From Sphaerolaimus hirsutus (Eukaryota; Nematoda; Chromadorea; Monhysterida; Sphaerolaimidae), in assembly GCA_964036195.1 (NCBI GenBank), contig OZ038452.1:13262704-13326703 (forward strand): 64,000 bases of DNA, given 5' to 3'. The position numbers and the translations under genes were made by a program. Every line of letters begins with the position of its first letter. Within the stretch, counting starts at the first letter, position 1. This document shows, piece after piece, positions 21,220 to 32,175 of this stretch. The notes beneath the pieces were generated by a model. The model was not told the origin of the DNA. It saw only the letters and a list, made by a program, of their open reading frames with translations, and ran no database searches.

Positions 21220-23154
21220 TGTAAGAGCGTTTTTACGATGGGAAAAACACCACCCCACAAAATTTTAGACAAACAAATGCAATAATAATTCACGGAACGT
21301 AAACTACTATGTATTTTGTAAACTAAATTTGGGCAAACTTTCTCAGACATTGCGACGGCTTTTCAACGGCAACGGGGACTGCACGGCATGCACAGCCCTG
21401 CAGTGGGCTGCGCAGTACCCCATCAGAGCACTGCATCGCAAGATCGACGCCGCTACATGGGCTGACCGAGTTCGCCATGTTTTATAGTGGTTGTAGTGCT
21501 CTGCACAATTTCGTTCCCTTACCCCCAATCTTAATTACTATTTTTGTGCGCCAAACCTATTTTAGTCGAGTTGGCTAGGTTATGTCTAGCTTAGGTGTAA
21601 CTGCATTCCACATGGCATAAGGTGAGAGGGGAATTTCACACTTTTCACTTTGAAATGCCGCGGCGCGGCGTGTGGCCGCCTTTGGGCACGCCGGCACACT
21701 GTTGTGACTCTCTGGGCGGTCTAAAGCACATTCTACCCTTTACTTATCTTTGGGCAGAGGCGGAGACTGACGGCTGATAGGTAGGTGGCGACCGGAAGCC
21801 AGGAACAATGAATTTCACTCAAAAAATACAAAAGCACTGTTCCGCGTTCCTCCCCATGTTGACTAGATTGTCGTGCGTCATCTAGTATCGGTGGGTGGTA
21901 GGAACAGCTTCTGATAACGCCCCAAGTGACAAGTCGCAGTCCAAAAAAATACTTTTCCGCCGCCCTAGCATAAATATCTCCTCGCGCTCGGAAGGGTGTG
22001 GCCATCGGGCTGAAACCTTTCTCACGGGCGCTAGCTGACCGGATAGTCACAATAGTGGGTCGCGGGGTTGGAGGTGATAAGCACTTCGCGCCCGCGAGCA
22101 TTCTCTAGCTACCGTAACTTATGAATACAAAACCCCCAAGCAAAGTTTCCATGTGACATGTAGAAATTGTTGTACCTGTCGTTTCACGTCAATGCCTTTC
22201 ATTCCCACGAGCTTAATTAATCGTTCTGTACCTTAATTAATTAACATTAGTTGTAAGCTTGTGTTAGCTGTCTAATTATTGGTTAGCTTAAATTGCTGTG
22301 TTGGACTATGATGCCGTAATTGCCTTTGTACATACTTTGTTCATTCTGTTTTTGTAAATATGCGTTGCACTGCATTGTTATCTGTTTTAAGTCGTTTTAT
22401 ATTAAGTAGGGATTTGTAGGTAATTATGGAAGTGAGTAATTGTTGCACCGAATAAACTTGTAAATTATAGGCTAAGCCCCATGTCGCATGAAGCTTTTTA
22501 ATTACTTTTGTTAGCTGATACCAATTAGTACTCTTTTTATAAGCAGCTGCGTTACGTACGATTTTACTAAGTGCTTACATCAGAGCTTATGTGATTTGAA
22601 AGTGATTTTGTAACCTCGCAATTTGATGTCTTTTTAGCTTTTTATTCAAGTCGATTATGGTAGTCTTGATTGCCTTATAAGTTGCTGAAATTGTTTTTTC
22701 CCCCCAACTTCGTCGACGCGACGTAAGCTGATTTTGCTTCTACTCTGCCGCTACTGTTCTTCCATCGCCCTAAAAAATAAACTCTCTTCTCAACCCAACT
22801 TGGACCCCCCTTTTTTGTATCAGCACTAAGTACTAACTGTTTTCCCTAAGTTAGCTAATTAACAACTGCTCTAATTACCGTGCTGCTTATGCTGAGTGTA
22901 AGTGCTGTGCGTGCTGCGGGAAACGGAACAGTGTGAGCCACCGAGTGGTTCATCGCACGTTCTGAAAAAACCTATCGTCTTCGGACACGTTTCCTTAAAA
23001 TTTACAACACGCATTTATAACCTGGACCTCCGGGCCCAGTGCAGTGCACTGCAGCGGCAAGCGGCCGGTGAGGTGGGAATAGAGGGAAAAGTGCGGTAAA
23101 AAAACCTCGTGAATCGTGTAGTCGAAAAACAGCTGAATACACGGATTCATGACA
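21220..23154 (+). repeat. 3' LTR of the Gypsy element 8241-23154
   Basis: Same 1,935 bp as the 5' copy, with about six differences seen by eye, all transitions. One of them creates an AATAAA at 22776-22781 that is AACAAA in the 5' copy. Confidence 0.95.
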
Positions 23155-23475
23155 TATGCCTTATATTAGAGGGTACCTTATATTTATTTCGTCGCGTTCA
23201 AAATAGCCAAAAGTTATACCTTATATTAGAGGGTACCTTATATTAGAGGGATGCCTTATATTGGAGGTAATACGGTATGTATGTTTCGCTTTCGCTATAC
23301 TCATTCAGTATTGTGCGGCGCTGTATCACAAATTGACGATGAGTTACACTTAAATGTCACAAAATGGTCTTACATGATGAATACGATCTGAAAAACCGTG
23401 CTCGTTTACATTGACCCCCCAAAACCGCTTATAAAACAATACATTGGCGGTCAATATGATCGAAGAAATACGGTA

Positions 23476-23825
23476 TAGAGGTTTTTAAAGCATAGAAGGG
23501 AAAAAATGGTGAAAATATGCTTAAAATATGAGAAACTGGTCGAAAATGGGTATAGAACAAAATATATAGTCGAAAATTGCGTAAAATAGGAAAAAGTTAT
23601 GAAAATGAGTGATTTTGAGCAACTTTTCTCAAAAATTTTGGCGACATTTTTAAAAAGTACTGACGTTTACGTTTTCTGCGGGGAAAAGTATGTTTACTCG
23701 CGTTTACTCATGAGTAAAAGTACAAAAATTTTACTTTACGTTTTCTGTACTCAAGGGGTGAGTAAAAAATAAATACTTTACGTTTACGTATACTTTCAAA
23801 AAATTCGGTACTTTTAACAACTCTG
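23476..23825. mobile_element. AAACGT-word MITE, right part
   Basis: GTTTACGTTTTCTGCGGGG, TTTACTCATGAGTAAA and TTTACGTTTACGTATACTTT lead to the end TTTTAACAACTCTG. The same end closes the copy at 30784. The left part probably lies at 5978-6077. No TSD was recovered. Confidence 0.55.
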
Positions 23826-23836
23826 CCCCCCACAAA

Positions 23837-24062
23837 CAGGTGCCGGTTCCGCAAGTGGAAAAGTTAAGAGTTAAAACGTAAGAGTTGAGTAAAATGATAA
23901 ATTATAAGTTAAGAGTAAAGTTAAAAGTTAAGAGTTGAGTAAAATCATTTGTCGTTTTACTCAACCCTTCACTCTTAACTTTACTCATAACTTTTCATTT
24001 GTCATGTTACTCAACTCTTAAATTTTAACTCTTAACTTTTCCACTTGCGGAACTGGCCCCTG
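23837..24062. mobile_element. Small inverted-repeat MITE
   Basis: GGTTCCGCAAGTGGAAAAGT near 23844 is mirrored by ACTTTTCCACTTGCGGAACT near 24037, with CAGG/CCTG at the extremes. The interior is AGTTAAGAGT words and their complements. No clear TSD was found. A related element is at 27595-27867. Confidence 0.65.
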
Positions 24063-24916
24063 GTTTGAAGGTTTAAATTCGAGCAAGCTTTTAATTGGAA
24101 TCGGCACCAGTTGACATTTGGTGTCGTTGTCAACTAGTATGTGCAGGGCCAGTTACAATTTACAGCTACAAACAATACGTATCAGGCATGGAAAGATACA
24201 GACAGACCTTTGCAGCAGTAAAAATCACGGTCACAAAGTCACAAAATTTTATGAGACATATTTTTACGACACACGCGAAATGGAAATTTGATTTTTTTTC
24301 GGAATAATAAAGTTTTGGATATGCAGTAAAGAATGGCGCCGGCAACATCTATAGATTGGATGGATGTAGGGCCGGGTGTGCCCTAGCCCTACATTCTGCC
24401 GTCACACTGCCCCAAGCAATGAGCACCAAAGTTGGAAAAACGTATTTACATTTACCGGAAATACCCGTTATTTGGATATTTATACTTACGTTTACGTTTA
24501 TGTTTTCCAAAAATACCATTACGTTTTGTTACGTTTTCCTGACCAAAATACCCGGGTACTAGGGAAAACGTAAAAATCATATGGAAAATATAAAAACTGC
24601 TATTTATTTGAAATATTTTCAAAACCCTATGCATAAAGTTCGTGCGCGGCGACTTTTGGTGTGTTTATGTATTGCAATTCATTATGACAATGCGCGAGGG
24701 TGCTGATATTGGTGGAAAAAGATAGACAAAACATTTCTCTACCAACATATAAAATGCACCGTAGCTTTATCCTACCCCCATCCCATGTAGAGTCTCCAAA
24801 ATTTCATTCATTTCATTTCACCTACAATACCACGGGTGGCTTCGCGAGTCATGGATATCCTTTTTACAAAAGCGAAACAGACAAAGACTTTTAACATACG
24901 ACAGGTAGATCACGAG
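24063..24916. other. Mostly unassigned; contains an inverted AAACGT-word MITE fragment
   Basis: From about 24432 to 24600 the sequence (AGTTGGAAAAACGTATTTAC, ACCCGTTATTTGG, AATACCATTACGTTTTG) is the inverse of the right half of the MITE at 31462-31965. The remainder shows no gene or repeat border. Confidence 0.5.
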
Positions 24917-25841
24917 TAGTGATGTTAAAGGCACCGGGAAAAATGGCACCGCACCGCACCGGCACCTCTACCATCGCGTGAAAAGGGCACCTGGCACCCT
25001 GGGGCACCGGCCAAAAAATGGCACCGCACCGCACCGGCATCGGTGCCATTCTGAAAAACATGGCACCGGCACCTAAGGGCACCGGAGGGTTGCCGGTGCT
25101 AGCACCGAAAGGCACCGCACCGGGTGAAATTTTGTGTAGTGATATTAAAAGTGCCAGGACCTTGGCGGGAAGTGCCAAAAGTGCCCTGGCACTTTTCCAG
25201 CCCCCAGCACCAAAATCTACGGCGCCAGGGCAGTATGGCGCCAACTGCCATGGGGCTGAGCACCAATAGCGCCACAGCAAAATGGCACCGGATACCAAGA
25301 GTCATGGCGCTTTTTGTGTTGGTGCCAGCACCAACGCCATGCGCGTTTGCAGGCGCCAGTAGTACTCGGTGCCAGGACCAGGATATTTGTTTGATTTTAA
25401 CAACATGCTCCGATCTGACACGTCGGAATTATTTTTATCCGACTCAGAATCAATCATTGGATTGTTTAAAATCACTAGTTTTTATGTTTGTCATAAGAAA
25501 ATCAATAAAAAAGTGGCTGTGGGCACATGTTCAACGTGAATTTGATTGGGTCACTTTTTAAATGAACACACATGTCCTGCAATAAAAACCGCAGTTCACG
25601 CCCTTGAAACCCTGCCGGTGCCTTTCCTGGTGCCCCACTTTTTCTGGCCGGTGCTAGCACCTAAAGGCACCCTCGAAAAAGGGCACCGCACCGCACCGGC
25701 ACCGGTGCTATTTTGAAAAAAATGGCACCGGCACCGGCAGGGCACCTCTGAAAATTGCGAGGGCACCGCACCAGCACCGGTGCTGGTGCCCTTCGGTGCC
25801 CAGCACCGGGGCACCGGTGCCCCGGTGCCTTTACATCACTA
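24917..25841. mobile_element. hAT-like MITE, GGCACC-word family, copy 1
   Basis: Ends TAGTGATGTTAAAGGCACC and GGTGCCTTTACATCACTA with an exact 8-bp TSD ATCACGAG (24909-24916, 25842-25849). Inner flanks are arrays of GGCACC and GGTGCC. At about 25136 a second TAGTGATATTAAAAGTGCC end appears, so a related element may be nested inside. No transposase is encoded. Confidence 0.92.
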
Positions 25842-25849
25842 ATCACGAG

Positions 25850-26352
25850 ACGTTATAATATACGGACGAAAAGATGGGCAACATTTCAAAGTTTATAACA
25901 AGAGCACCATGTATTGTAATGTAATAGTAGCAGGCGATAACGATACCAAGGCCTAGGAATTTTAATTACTAATAATACAGACGAAGACGACCTAGTGAAC
26001 AATAAATGAGGTTATATAAATGTTTAAATGGTGAGCGTGATGAAAAAAAATGAAATTGGCGTAGACAAAAGTTCATGCGCCAGGAACAGAAGTTCACTTC
26101 TACGATAACGCTAGGGGGGTACGATAAAGTTGGGGGGGGCTGGAATTTCATACTTTGTAATGAAATTATCTGGCTAATTTTTGATACAAAAATCAACCCC
26201 CCCCCCCAGCACATCGTCATCACAAATGGCAATTATAAACACACAAAAGTTCATCGGCCGCGGCAACGCAGACCACAGCGTCGAGGCGATCCACGAGTAC
26301 GAACATGAGTTTTTCGCCCAGCCGCAGTTGTTTCAGTGAGTTGCGTCATACT
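25850..26352. other. Unassigned interval
   Basis: No gene found. A G-run (26133) and a C-run (26198) about 60 bp apart may be inverted arms of a small element. Confidence 0.35.
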
Positions 26353-27293
26353 TAGTGATGTCAAAGGCACCGGGAAAAATGGCACCGCACCGCACCCGCA
26401 CCTTCGCCAACGCTTGAAAAGGGCACCTGGCACCCTGGGGCACCGGCCAGAAAATGGCACCGCACCGCACCGGCACCGGTGCCATTCGGAAAAAATGGCA
26501 CCAGCACCGAAGAGCACCGGCGGGTTGCCGGTGCTAGCACCGAAAGGCACCGCACCGGGCTGGAATTTCCGAAGTAAATATCGGGCAGTTTCTCAGTGGA
26601 GACACCTTCGGAAGTGCGTATTTCCATGAATTTTCGACCGATTTTGATGGTTGAGCACTTAAAATGATCAGAATGATGTGGCGATCACTTTTATGAAGCA
26701 ATTACAGTGATTACAAATGAAAGATGAAATATTTTATACACTACATTGCCCATAGCCACTATTGTCTACTGATCGGAGTCTTTGCTGTACAGAGAACGGA
26801 ACTATCTCTATCATCAACTGACAACACATTTTGAACAAAAAAGTAAAACAAATATAAAATATAAAAATGATTGAAAATTCACCAAAATTTTAGATTCACT
26901 CATCAGATCACGTGTCGGGTATAATGGATTTCACAGTAGGTATATTTATTTGATGGGATATTTACAAAATAAGCCAAAAAACGGTTGGGTAAATATATCG
27001 CTGTTTTTTGAAATATGATTAAGCACATATTTACTATAGACAAATTGCACAGCACATGAAGCCTTCGCCGGTGCTTTTCCCGGTGCCTTTTACTTTGGCC
27101 CTGGTGCTAGCACCTTTGGCACCAGCAAAAAAATGGCACCGCACCGCACCGGCACCGGTGCTATTCTGAAAAAATGGCACTGGCACCGGCAGGGCACCCT
27201 TGAAGATTGCAATGGCACCGCACCAGCACCGATGCCGGTGCCCTTCGGTGCCCAGCACCGGGGCACCGGTGCCCCGGTGCCTTTACATCACTA
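26353..27293. mobile_element. hAT-like MITE, GGCACC-word family, copy 2
   Basis: Ends TAGTGATGTCAAAGGCACC and GGTGCCTTTACATCACTA with an exact 8-bp TSD GTCATACT (26345-26352, 27294-27301). GGCACC arrays lie at both ends. The middle (26600-27050) is AT-rich and includes an ACTTAAAATGATCAGAAT fragment also found at 34840. Confidence 0.93.
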
Positions 27294-27328
27294 GTCATAC
27301 TTAGTTCTCCTTGGGTTAGATTTACCAG

Positions 27329-27550
27329 TGTGGCTGCACACACTAGTTTACTAACACAAGTAAACTCAATTTGGGTGCCCATAAATCAGCTTTGAACGTA
27401 TTTGAGTTTACCAGAATACGTTTTTTTACATCCTCGTCAACTGTAGTTTACAGATACCTCATTTTGGTAAACTCAAATGCGTTCAAAGCTGATTTATGGG
27501 CACCCAAAATGAGTTAACTTCTGTTAGTAAACTAGTGTGTGCAGCGCCAT
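27329..27550. mobile_element. Long-arm palindromic MITE
   Basis: GGCTGCACACACTAGTTTAC near 27332 is mirrored by GTAAACTAGTGTGTGCAGC near 27527, and GGGTGCCCATAAATCAGC by its complement. The arms cover nearly all of the element. TTACC on both outer sides may be the TSD. Confidence 0.7.
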
Positions 27551-27594
27551 TACCTAAATACCAATCGTTTTATTTCCTGAGCGAGCGAAAAATC

Positions 27595-27867
27595 AACCGG
27601 GGGCCAATTCCGCAAAAAGTAAAGTGAAAAGCGAAATGAAATGAGAAGTGAAAAATGAATAGAAATAAAAATAGAAATAAACGTGAAGAATGATTTCTGA
27701 CTTAGGAAGCACTGTTTCTGATGACAGTAATCATGATTCGTGGGGAACGTGCCGATTTTTCGTTTGCGTCGGAACATTGGAATTAAAAATGTTACCCTAT
27801 TCAAAAACTATTTCACGTGACCTTTCACTTGTCATTTCACTTGACTTCATGCGGAATTGGCACCGGT
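27595..27867. mobile_element. Small inverted-repeat MITE
   Basis: ACCGGGGGCCAATTCCGCA is mirrored by TGCGGAATTGGCACCGGT. GAAATGA/TTTCACTT words fill the inside. It ends about 25 bp before the OPA1-like exon, so it sits in what was an intron. Confidence 0.65.
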
Positions 27868-28436
27868 CCAACGCGCACCCACACTCGCAGCTTAGGCAAC
27901 TGTCCACGCGCAACATGTCTTCAGCGGTGGCCAAGCGCTTCTGGTCCATGGTCCGCTGAGCTGTCGAGCAGCAGGCGGACGCTCTTCGCGTCACTCGATT
28001 CAATTTGGAAACTGAGTGGAAAAATAATTATCCGAAAGTGAGGGAATTGGATGGGGTGAGTCAGGCGATTAGTGCTTTTGGGCTTAGTTTTTTGATGGGT
28101 GTTCCATATGTTCTTGGGAAAGGATAAATTTGACCAATCTCCCACCATGTTGAATTTGAATGTCAATATCAGATATCAGACAAATTTCCAATTCTTAATA
28201 AAGTTATTCAACTGCCCTGCCCTGCCGGAAGGCGAGTATTTTTCATGTGAATAGTTTACATTCCCTGCAAATCCAGAAGTATTTATTTATCAAAAATGTG
28301 CTGTTGATTCAACTTTCAGTCATAATATTTTGAAATTCTTTGTCAATGTAAATATAAGTAATGTCCTGATTTGGTATGTGACAAATTTATGATGCTTGTT
28401 AATATTTATGTCCGGTGCCCTGTCAAGTTTCATGTA

Positions 28437-28623
28437 TACTCGGCGGACATCATACTTAGTATGAAAACCTACCATAACCCATCTGAATCATGAACTAAAA
28501 TTATACAATTTTTCATTATAATATTTCGTTTTTACTATGGAATATTTAATTACGAAATTTATGACAACATTTTATTCATTAAAATATCTATGTTTTCTTA
28601 CTAGGTGTGCTGTCCGCCGAGTA
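28437..28623. mobile_element. 187-bp MITE in the OPA1-like intron
   Basis: TACTCGGCGGACA is mirrored by TGTCCGCCGAGTA, with TA outside both ends, as in Tc1/mariner-type insertions. The interior is AT-rich. Confidence 0.75.
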
Positions 28624-28791
28624 TATGAGCAGCACACACGTTACCGTGAATTTAAAATTTAGCTTGAACGCGAAACAGTGTTCACGATTCTTCTATTTTT
28701 GTTTATTTTCATGGCAAATAACAATTTCAGAACGAGTTGTTTGATAAAGGTCGTGGTGAGACATTGGACGAAATGGTGAATTTGTCACGGC

Positions 28792-29850
28792 CAGGGTTGG
28801 CAAAATCTCAGAAAAGAATAAAAATAAAATTAAAATAAAATGGAAAATTGAAGAATAAAATAAAATAAAATAAAATGGAAAATTTCAGAATAAAAATAAA
28901 AATTGTATAAAAATTCAAATTTTTGTAAAATTTTTGTAAAATTGTATACAAATTCATATTTTTGTAAAAATTGTATAAAAATTCATATTTTTTTGTAAAT
29001 TTTTTTCGGTTGTTTTTAGTTCAACCTGTTCATTCGCGGAGCTGGGGCAGTCCCAAGCCATGTAAAGTGTCAAAATGTCATATGAAATGGAATGGAAAGT
29101 GTCAATTTTCATGAAAATGTTAAGTAAAGTGTCAATTGTCATGAAAATGTTAAGTAAAGTGTCAATTGTCATGACAAATATAAATTAAAGTGGAAACTGT
29201 AAAGCAAATTGTATCCAAATCTTATCTTTTGTATCCAAATCTTGTTGTTTTTGTAACCAAATCTTATGTGAACATTTGGATACAAAAACATAAGATTTGA
29301 ATACCAAAATATAAGGTTTGGATACCAAAACATAAGATTCAGATACACAATTTACACTCTGCACGACATTTGTCATGACAATTATACTTTGCTTGACATT
29401 TGAGATGCCAATTGACTCTTTACTACATTTGTCATGACAATTGACACTTTGCATGGTGTTTTACAAATGCGCCCAGCACACTCCAGTAATCCTTCTACTG
29501 AAAATGCAAACCATTCTTATCGATAATTGTAACTTAACACTTGCAACTAGCTAACAATACCTACTGCATGCAATTTTTGCAAAGTAATTGAAAAATTTGT
29601 CACATGTTTTTCATGTTTAGGTCTAATTATCACATTTTTCTGACCTTGCATGCAAGATTCTTATTTTTTGTAAAATTTCTGTAAAATTTTTGTAAATTTT
29701 TTGTAAAATGGTCCATTTTGTTATTTTATTATTATTTTGGAATAAAATAAAATAAAATAAAATGAAACAAGAATAAAATAAAGATAAAATACATTTTTAT
29801 ACAATTTTTATACAATTTGTATACAAATGATTTTTATAAAACCAACCCTG
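28792..29850. mobile_element. hAT-like MITE, AAAAT-word family, copy 2
   Basis: Near-identical in layout to 3262-4267, with the same CAGGGTTGG/CCAACCCTG ends. The exact 8-bp TSD GTCACGGC (28784-28791, 29851-29858) lies in coding sequence of OPA1-like exon B. A tandem duplication of about 33 bp near 29100-29165 makes it longer than copy 1. Confidence 0.95.
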
Positions 29851-29890
29851 GTCACGGCGCAGTGCCGAGGAAGACACATTGTTGCAGCAG

Positions 29891-30135
29891 GTTAATTTCT
29901 CTCGAAATCCGTGCATTCTTGTGTAAATATCAACACCGTAAGTTTAAGTAGCGTTTTTGTGACGATGGTGAAGAAGTTGCACGAGCATTACCACACATTG
30001 GCGCTGCTGACCATCGAAATTTTACAAACAAGAATCTGTTGTTGGCGCATTTTTAGTTTACTAGGATCAGATGTCTGTCGAGTACTTAATCACTGTGATC
30101 GAAAATGCACTCTGGTCAATCTCTAGCTCAGTGCA
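29891..30135 (+). other. Intronic or unassigned sequence after OPA1-like exon B
   Basis: A 71-codon ORF at 29911 has no recognisable domain. No further exon of the OPA1 family could be read. Confidence 0.35.
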
Positions 30136-30784
30136 CATCCGTATTTACTTTTACTTGAAAAATACGTATACTCGAGTAGCGAGTAAATACATTAACGTTT
30201 CCTTCCAAAAATTACCTGTACTCGCTTTTACATATATTATTGACTGCATTTTTTTACACAAAAACGACGTATTTTGGAAGGCTGAATCACTGTTTTGGGG
30301 GAAAAAATCCTGTTGTACTTTCTGGAATATTTAGTGGACTTATTGAAAAGTGTTCAAGTGTTGCATAAAGTAAAGATAATGCGTTGAGCAAAGCTTTTAT
30401 AATTTTTTTAGCATAACAATTACTAAATTCTTTCAGTAAAAAATGTGGGAAAACTCAAATTAAAAATAATAACGCGAAAAATAGGATAAAATTAACACAT
30501 GAACTAGTGTGTTTAAAGGTAAAAATGGTCCAAATGGTACGAAAATTAGTGACTTTTAGTTAAAATTGGAGAAAAATTCCTAAAAATACTCACTTTTACG
30601 TTTTCTGGGGGAAAGTATTTTACTCACGTTTACTCATGAGAAAAAGTTTGAAAAAATTATATCACGTTTTCTGTACTCAGGGCATCACGGCGCTTTTCAC
30701 ATCACTACTCATCTGGTCTGAGTAAAAAAAAATTATTTACGTTTACGTATACTTTGAAAAATTTCAGTACTTTTAACAACTCTG
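30136..30784. mobile_element. AAACGT-word MITE, long form
   Basis: AATACGTATACTCGAGTAG at the left and TTTACGTTTACGTATACTTT plus TTTTAACAACTCTG at the right match the pieces at 5978-6077 and 23476-23825. The left end lacks a clear terminal repeat and I found no TSD. Confidence 0.5.
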
Positions 30785-30860
30785 CTTCTCACTTCTCAAA
30801 TGATTTTGGTGTCAAATGACATTTGGCGCGTTGTCAACTCTCTAGTCTGTGTAGGCCAAC

Positions 30861-31021
30861 TAGAGTTCAAACAGGACCAGTTTTTCGGACCGGGACCGGG
30901 ACCAGACATTTTCTAATGTCAGGACCAGGACCGGGACTGGGACTGGCCTTTTTCAATTGTCGGGACTGAGACTGGGATTTGCCGAACCATGTGCCGGGAC
31001 CGCGGTCTCGTTTGAACCCTA
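30861..31021. mobile_element. Short MITE of GGGACC/GGGACT words
   Basis: TAGAGTTCAAACAGGACC and GGTCTCGTTTGAACCCTA form imperfect inverted ends. The inside is mainly GGGACC, GGGACT and AGGACC. The TSD was not found. Confidence 0.6.
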
Positions 31022-31277
31022 TTGGTATTTACGTAATATCTAGCCAATGTTGTTCCACATGCTTCCGCTGTGTGAAGGACCACTCAATGTATTAGCTTTT
31101 TCTTATAACATTATTCAAGGACTATTCCATGCCCAGCTTCATTTGATATCAAGAACATTTGATGAAAAGCAACATACCTATTTATTTATGTAACGAGTTG
31201 ACATAAAAATATTTTTTGGGGGGCCGAAATCACCACTTATAATACTATCACATGGCTCCACAGCAATTATATCCATA

Positions 31278-32175
31278 CCGTATATCCTCGAATAAGTCCC
31301 CAGGGGAGTTATTTTTTGTCAGAGTTTTTGAGGGGGCAGTATTTCAAGGGGGGAGATATTTTTTCCTCAGAAAACTTGACTTGATTCATTGTATGAATGC
31401 ATTCTGTTAACTCATGTAATCCAGGTATTTAACAGTAAAACAACAACAAAACAGTGTGTATCAGAGTTGTACAAATACTGGTATTTTCGGAAAACGTAAA
31501 CGTAAACGTAAATACCTTCTCTAACATGTGAGTATTAATACTGAAAACGTATAATACTTTTAAAATACACAGGTAAACGTAAAAAAAAGGTAAACGTAAA
31601 AATTTCTTAAAAGTGCACAACCCGTGATCAGATGCATTGAAAAACACCTTTGTTTTACCTATTTCAAGCATTTCTCTGCTAATACGATCACATTTTTGCT
31701 TACCTATGTTATTTATCAAACAATTAAGCAGCTAATTGGCCAAAAATATAAATTGTACTTATTGTATCAGAAAAAAGTTCAAAAATGCACTGTTTTTGTA
31801 CATTTTCCATACGATTTTTACGTTTTCTCTGGTACCCGGGTAATTGTGCCAGGAAAACGTAACAAAACGTAATGGTATTTTTGGAAAACGTAAACGTAAA
31901 CGTAAATATAAATACCCAAATAACCGGGTATTTCGGGTAAACGTAAATACGTTTTTCCAACTCTGGTGTGTATACACTGCGTAGACGTTATGTATCTGCT
32001 ACGTGAACATTACAAAAATGATCGATGAAAATACAAAATAAATTTTGTAGGATATTTTTCTCCCAGAGGGGGGGTTATTCAAGAGCGGGACTTATTCGAG
32101 GGGGGAGTTATTTTTTTCGTCAGACTTTTTGATGGGAGTTATTCGAGGGAGGGGGTCTTATTCAAGGATATATAA
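31278..32175. mobile_element. TA-flanked MITE of the CCGTATATCCTCGAATAAG type, interrupted
   Basis: CCGTATATCCTCGAATAAGT at 31278 follows TA. The mirrored right end (CTTATTCAAGGATATATA) near 32160-32175 is degraded. It contains the MITE at 31462-31965. GGGGAGTTATT words occur near both ends. Confidence 0.5.
31462..31965. mobile_element. hAT-like MITE, AAACGT-word family, short form
   Basis: Ends CAGAGTTGTACAAATAC and CGTTTTTCCAACTCTG with an exact 8-bp TSD GTGTGTAT (31454-31461, 31966-31973). Inner flanks repeat GTAAACGTAAACGT in both halves. No coding capacity. Confidence 0.92.

Larger units (their letters stand above)
8241..23154 (+). mobile_element. Gypsy-type LTR retrotransposon with internal env-like domain
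   Basis: Two 1,935-bp LTRs (8241-10175, 21220-23154) begin TGTAAGAGCG and end TTCATGACA. The 4-bp TSD TATG is at 8237-8240 and 23155-23158. Domain order is Gag, CCHC knuckle, envelope-like glycoprotein, protease, RT, RNase H, integrase, then an accessory ORF. The coding frame is broken by TAG (12151), an extra T in a T-run (16777-16783) and TGA (18428). The LTRs differ at only about six sites by eye, so insertion is recent. It lies within the TA MITE at 6253-23275. Confidence 0.95.
6253..23275. mobile_element. Second TA-flanked MITE, host of two further insertions
   Basis: CCGTATTACCTCTAATATAAGG (first 16 bases diagnostic) at 6253 is mirrored by CCTTATATTGGAGGTAATACGG ending at 23275, with TA outside both ends. 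Removing the hAT-like MITE (6420-8074) and the Gypsy element (8241-23154) with one TSD each leaves about 440 bp, the same size as the intact relative at 36900-37348. GAGGGTACC words sit near both ends. Confidence 0.8.
6080..23473. mobile_element. Outer TA-flanked MITE, split by a 17-kb nest
   Basis: CCGTATTTCTTCGATC at 6080 is mirrored by GATCGAAGAAATACGG ending at 23473, with TA on both outer sides (6078-6079, 23474-23475). Own sequence is only 6080-6252 and 23276-23473, about 370 bp; the rest is later insertions. It is non-coding and non-autonomous. Confidence 0.75.
27891..29890 (+). pseudogene. OPA1-like: OPA1-like gene fragment, two exons, disrupted
   Basis: Exon A (27891-28055) follows a CAG acceptor and ends at a GTGAGT donor; exon B begins after TTTCAG at 28731 and ends at CAG/GTTAAT (29890/29891). 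Both are phase 0 (55 and 31 codons once the MITE and one TSD are removed). The reading [29 protein letters not shown] and NELFDKGRG matches OPA1, the dynamin-type GTPase that fuses mitochondrial inner membranes, in its stalk region; this rests on my memory of the animal family. Damage: an in-frame TGA at 27957-27959 and a 1.06-kb hAT-like MITE inside exon B. The intron is retained, so this is not a processed copy. No other OPA1 exon was found nearby. Confidence 0.8.

Noticed and set aside
30853-31029. An 8-bp TSD for the GGGACC-word element
   Set aside because: AGGCCAAC and TTGGTATT do not match. The flanking CCAA/TTGG only prolongs the inverted ends.
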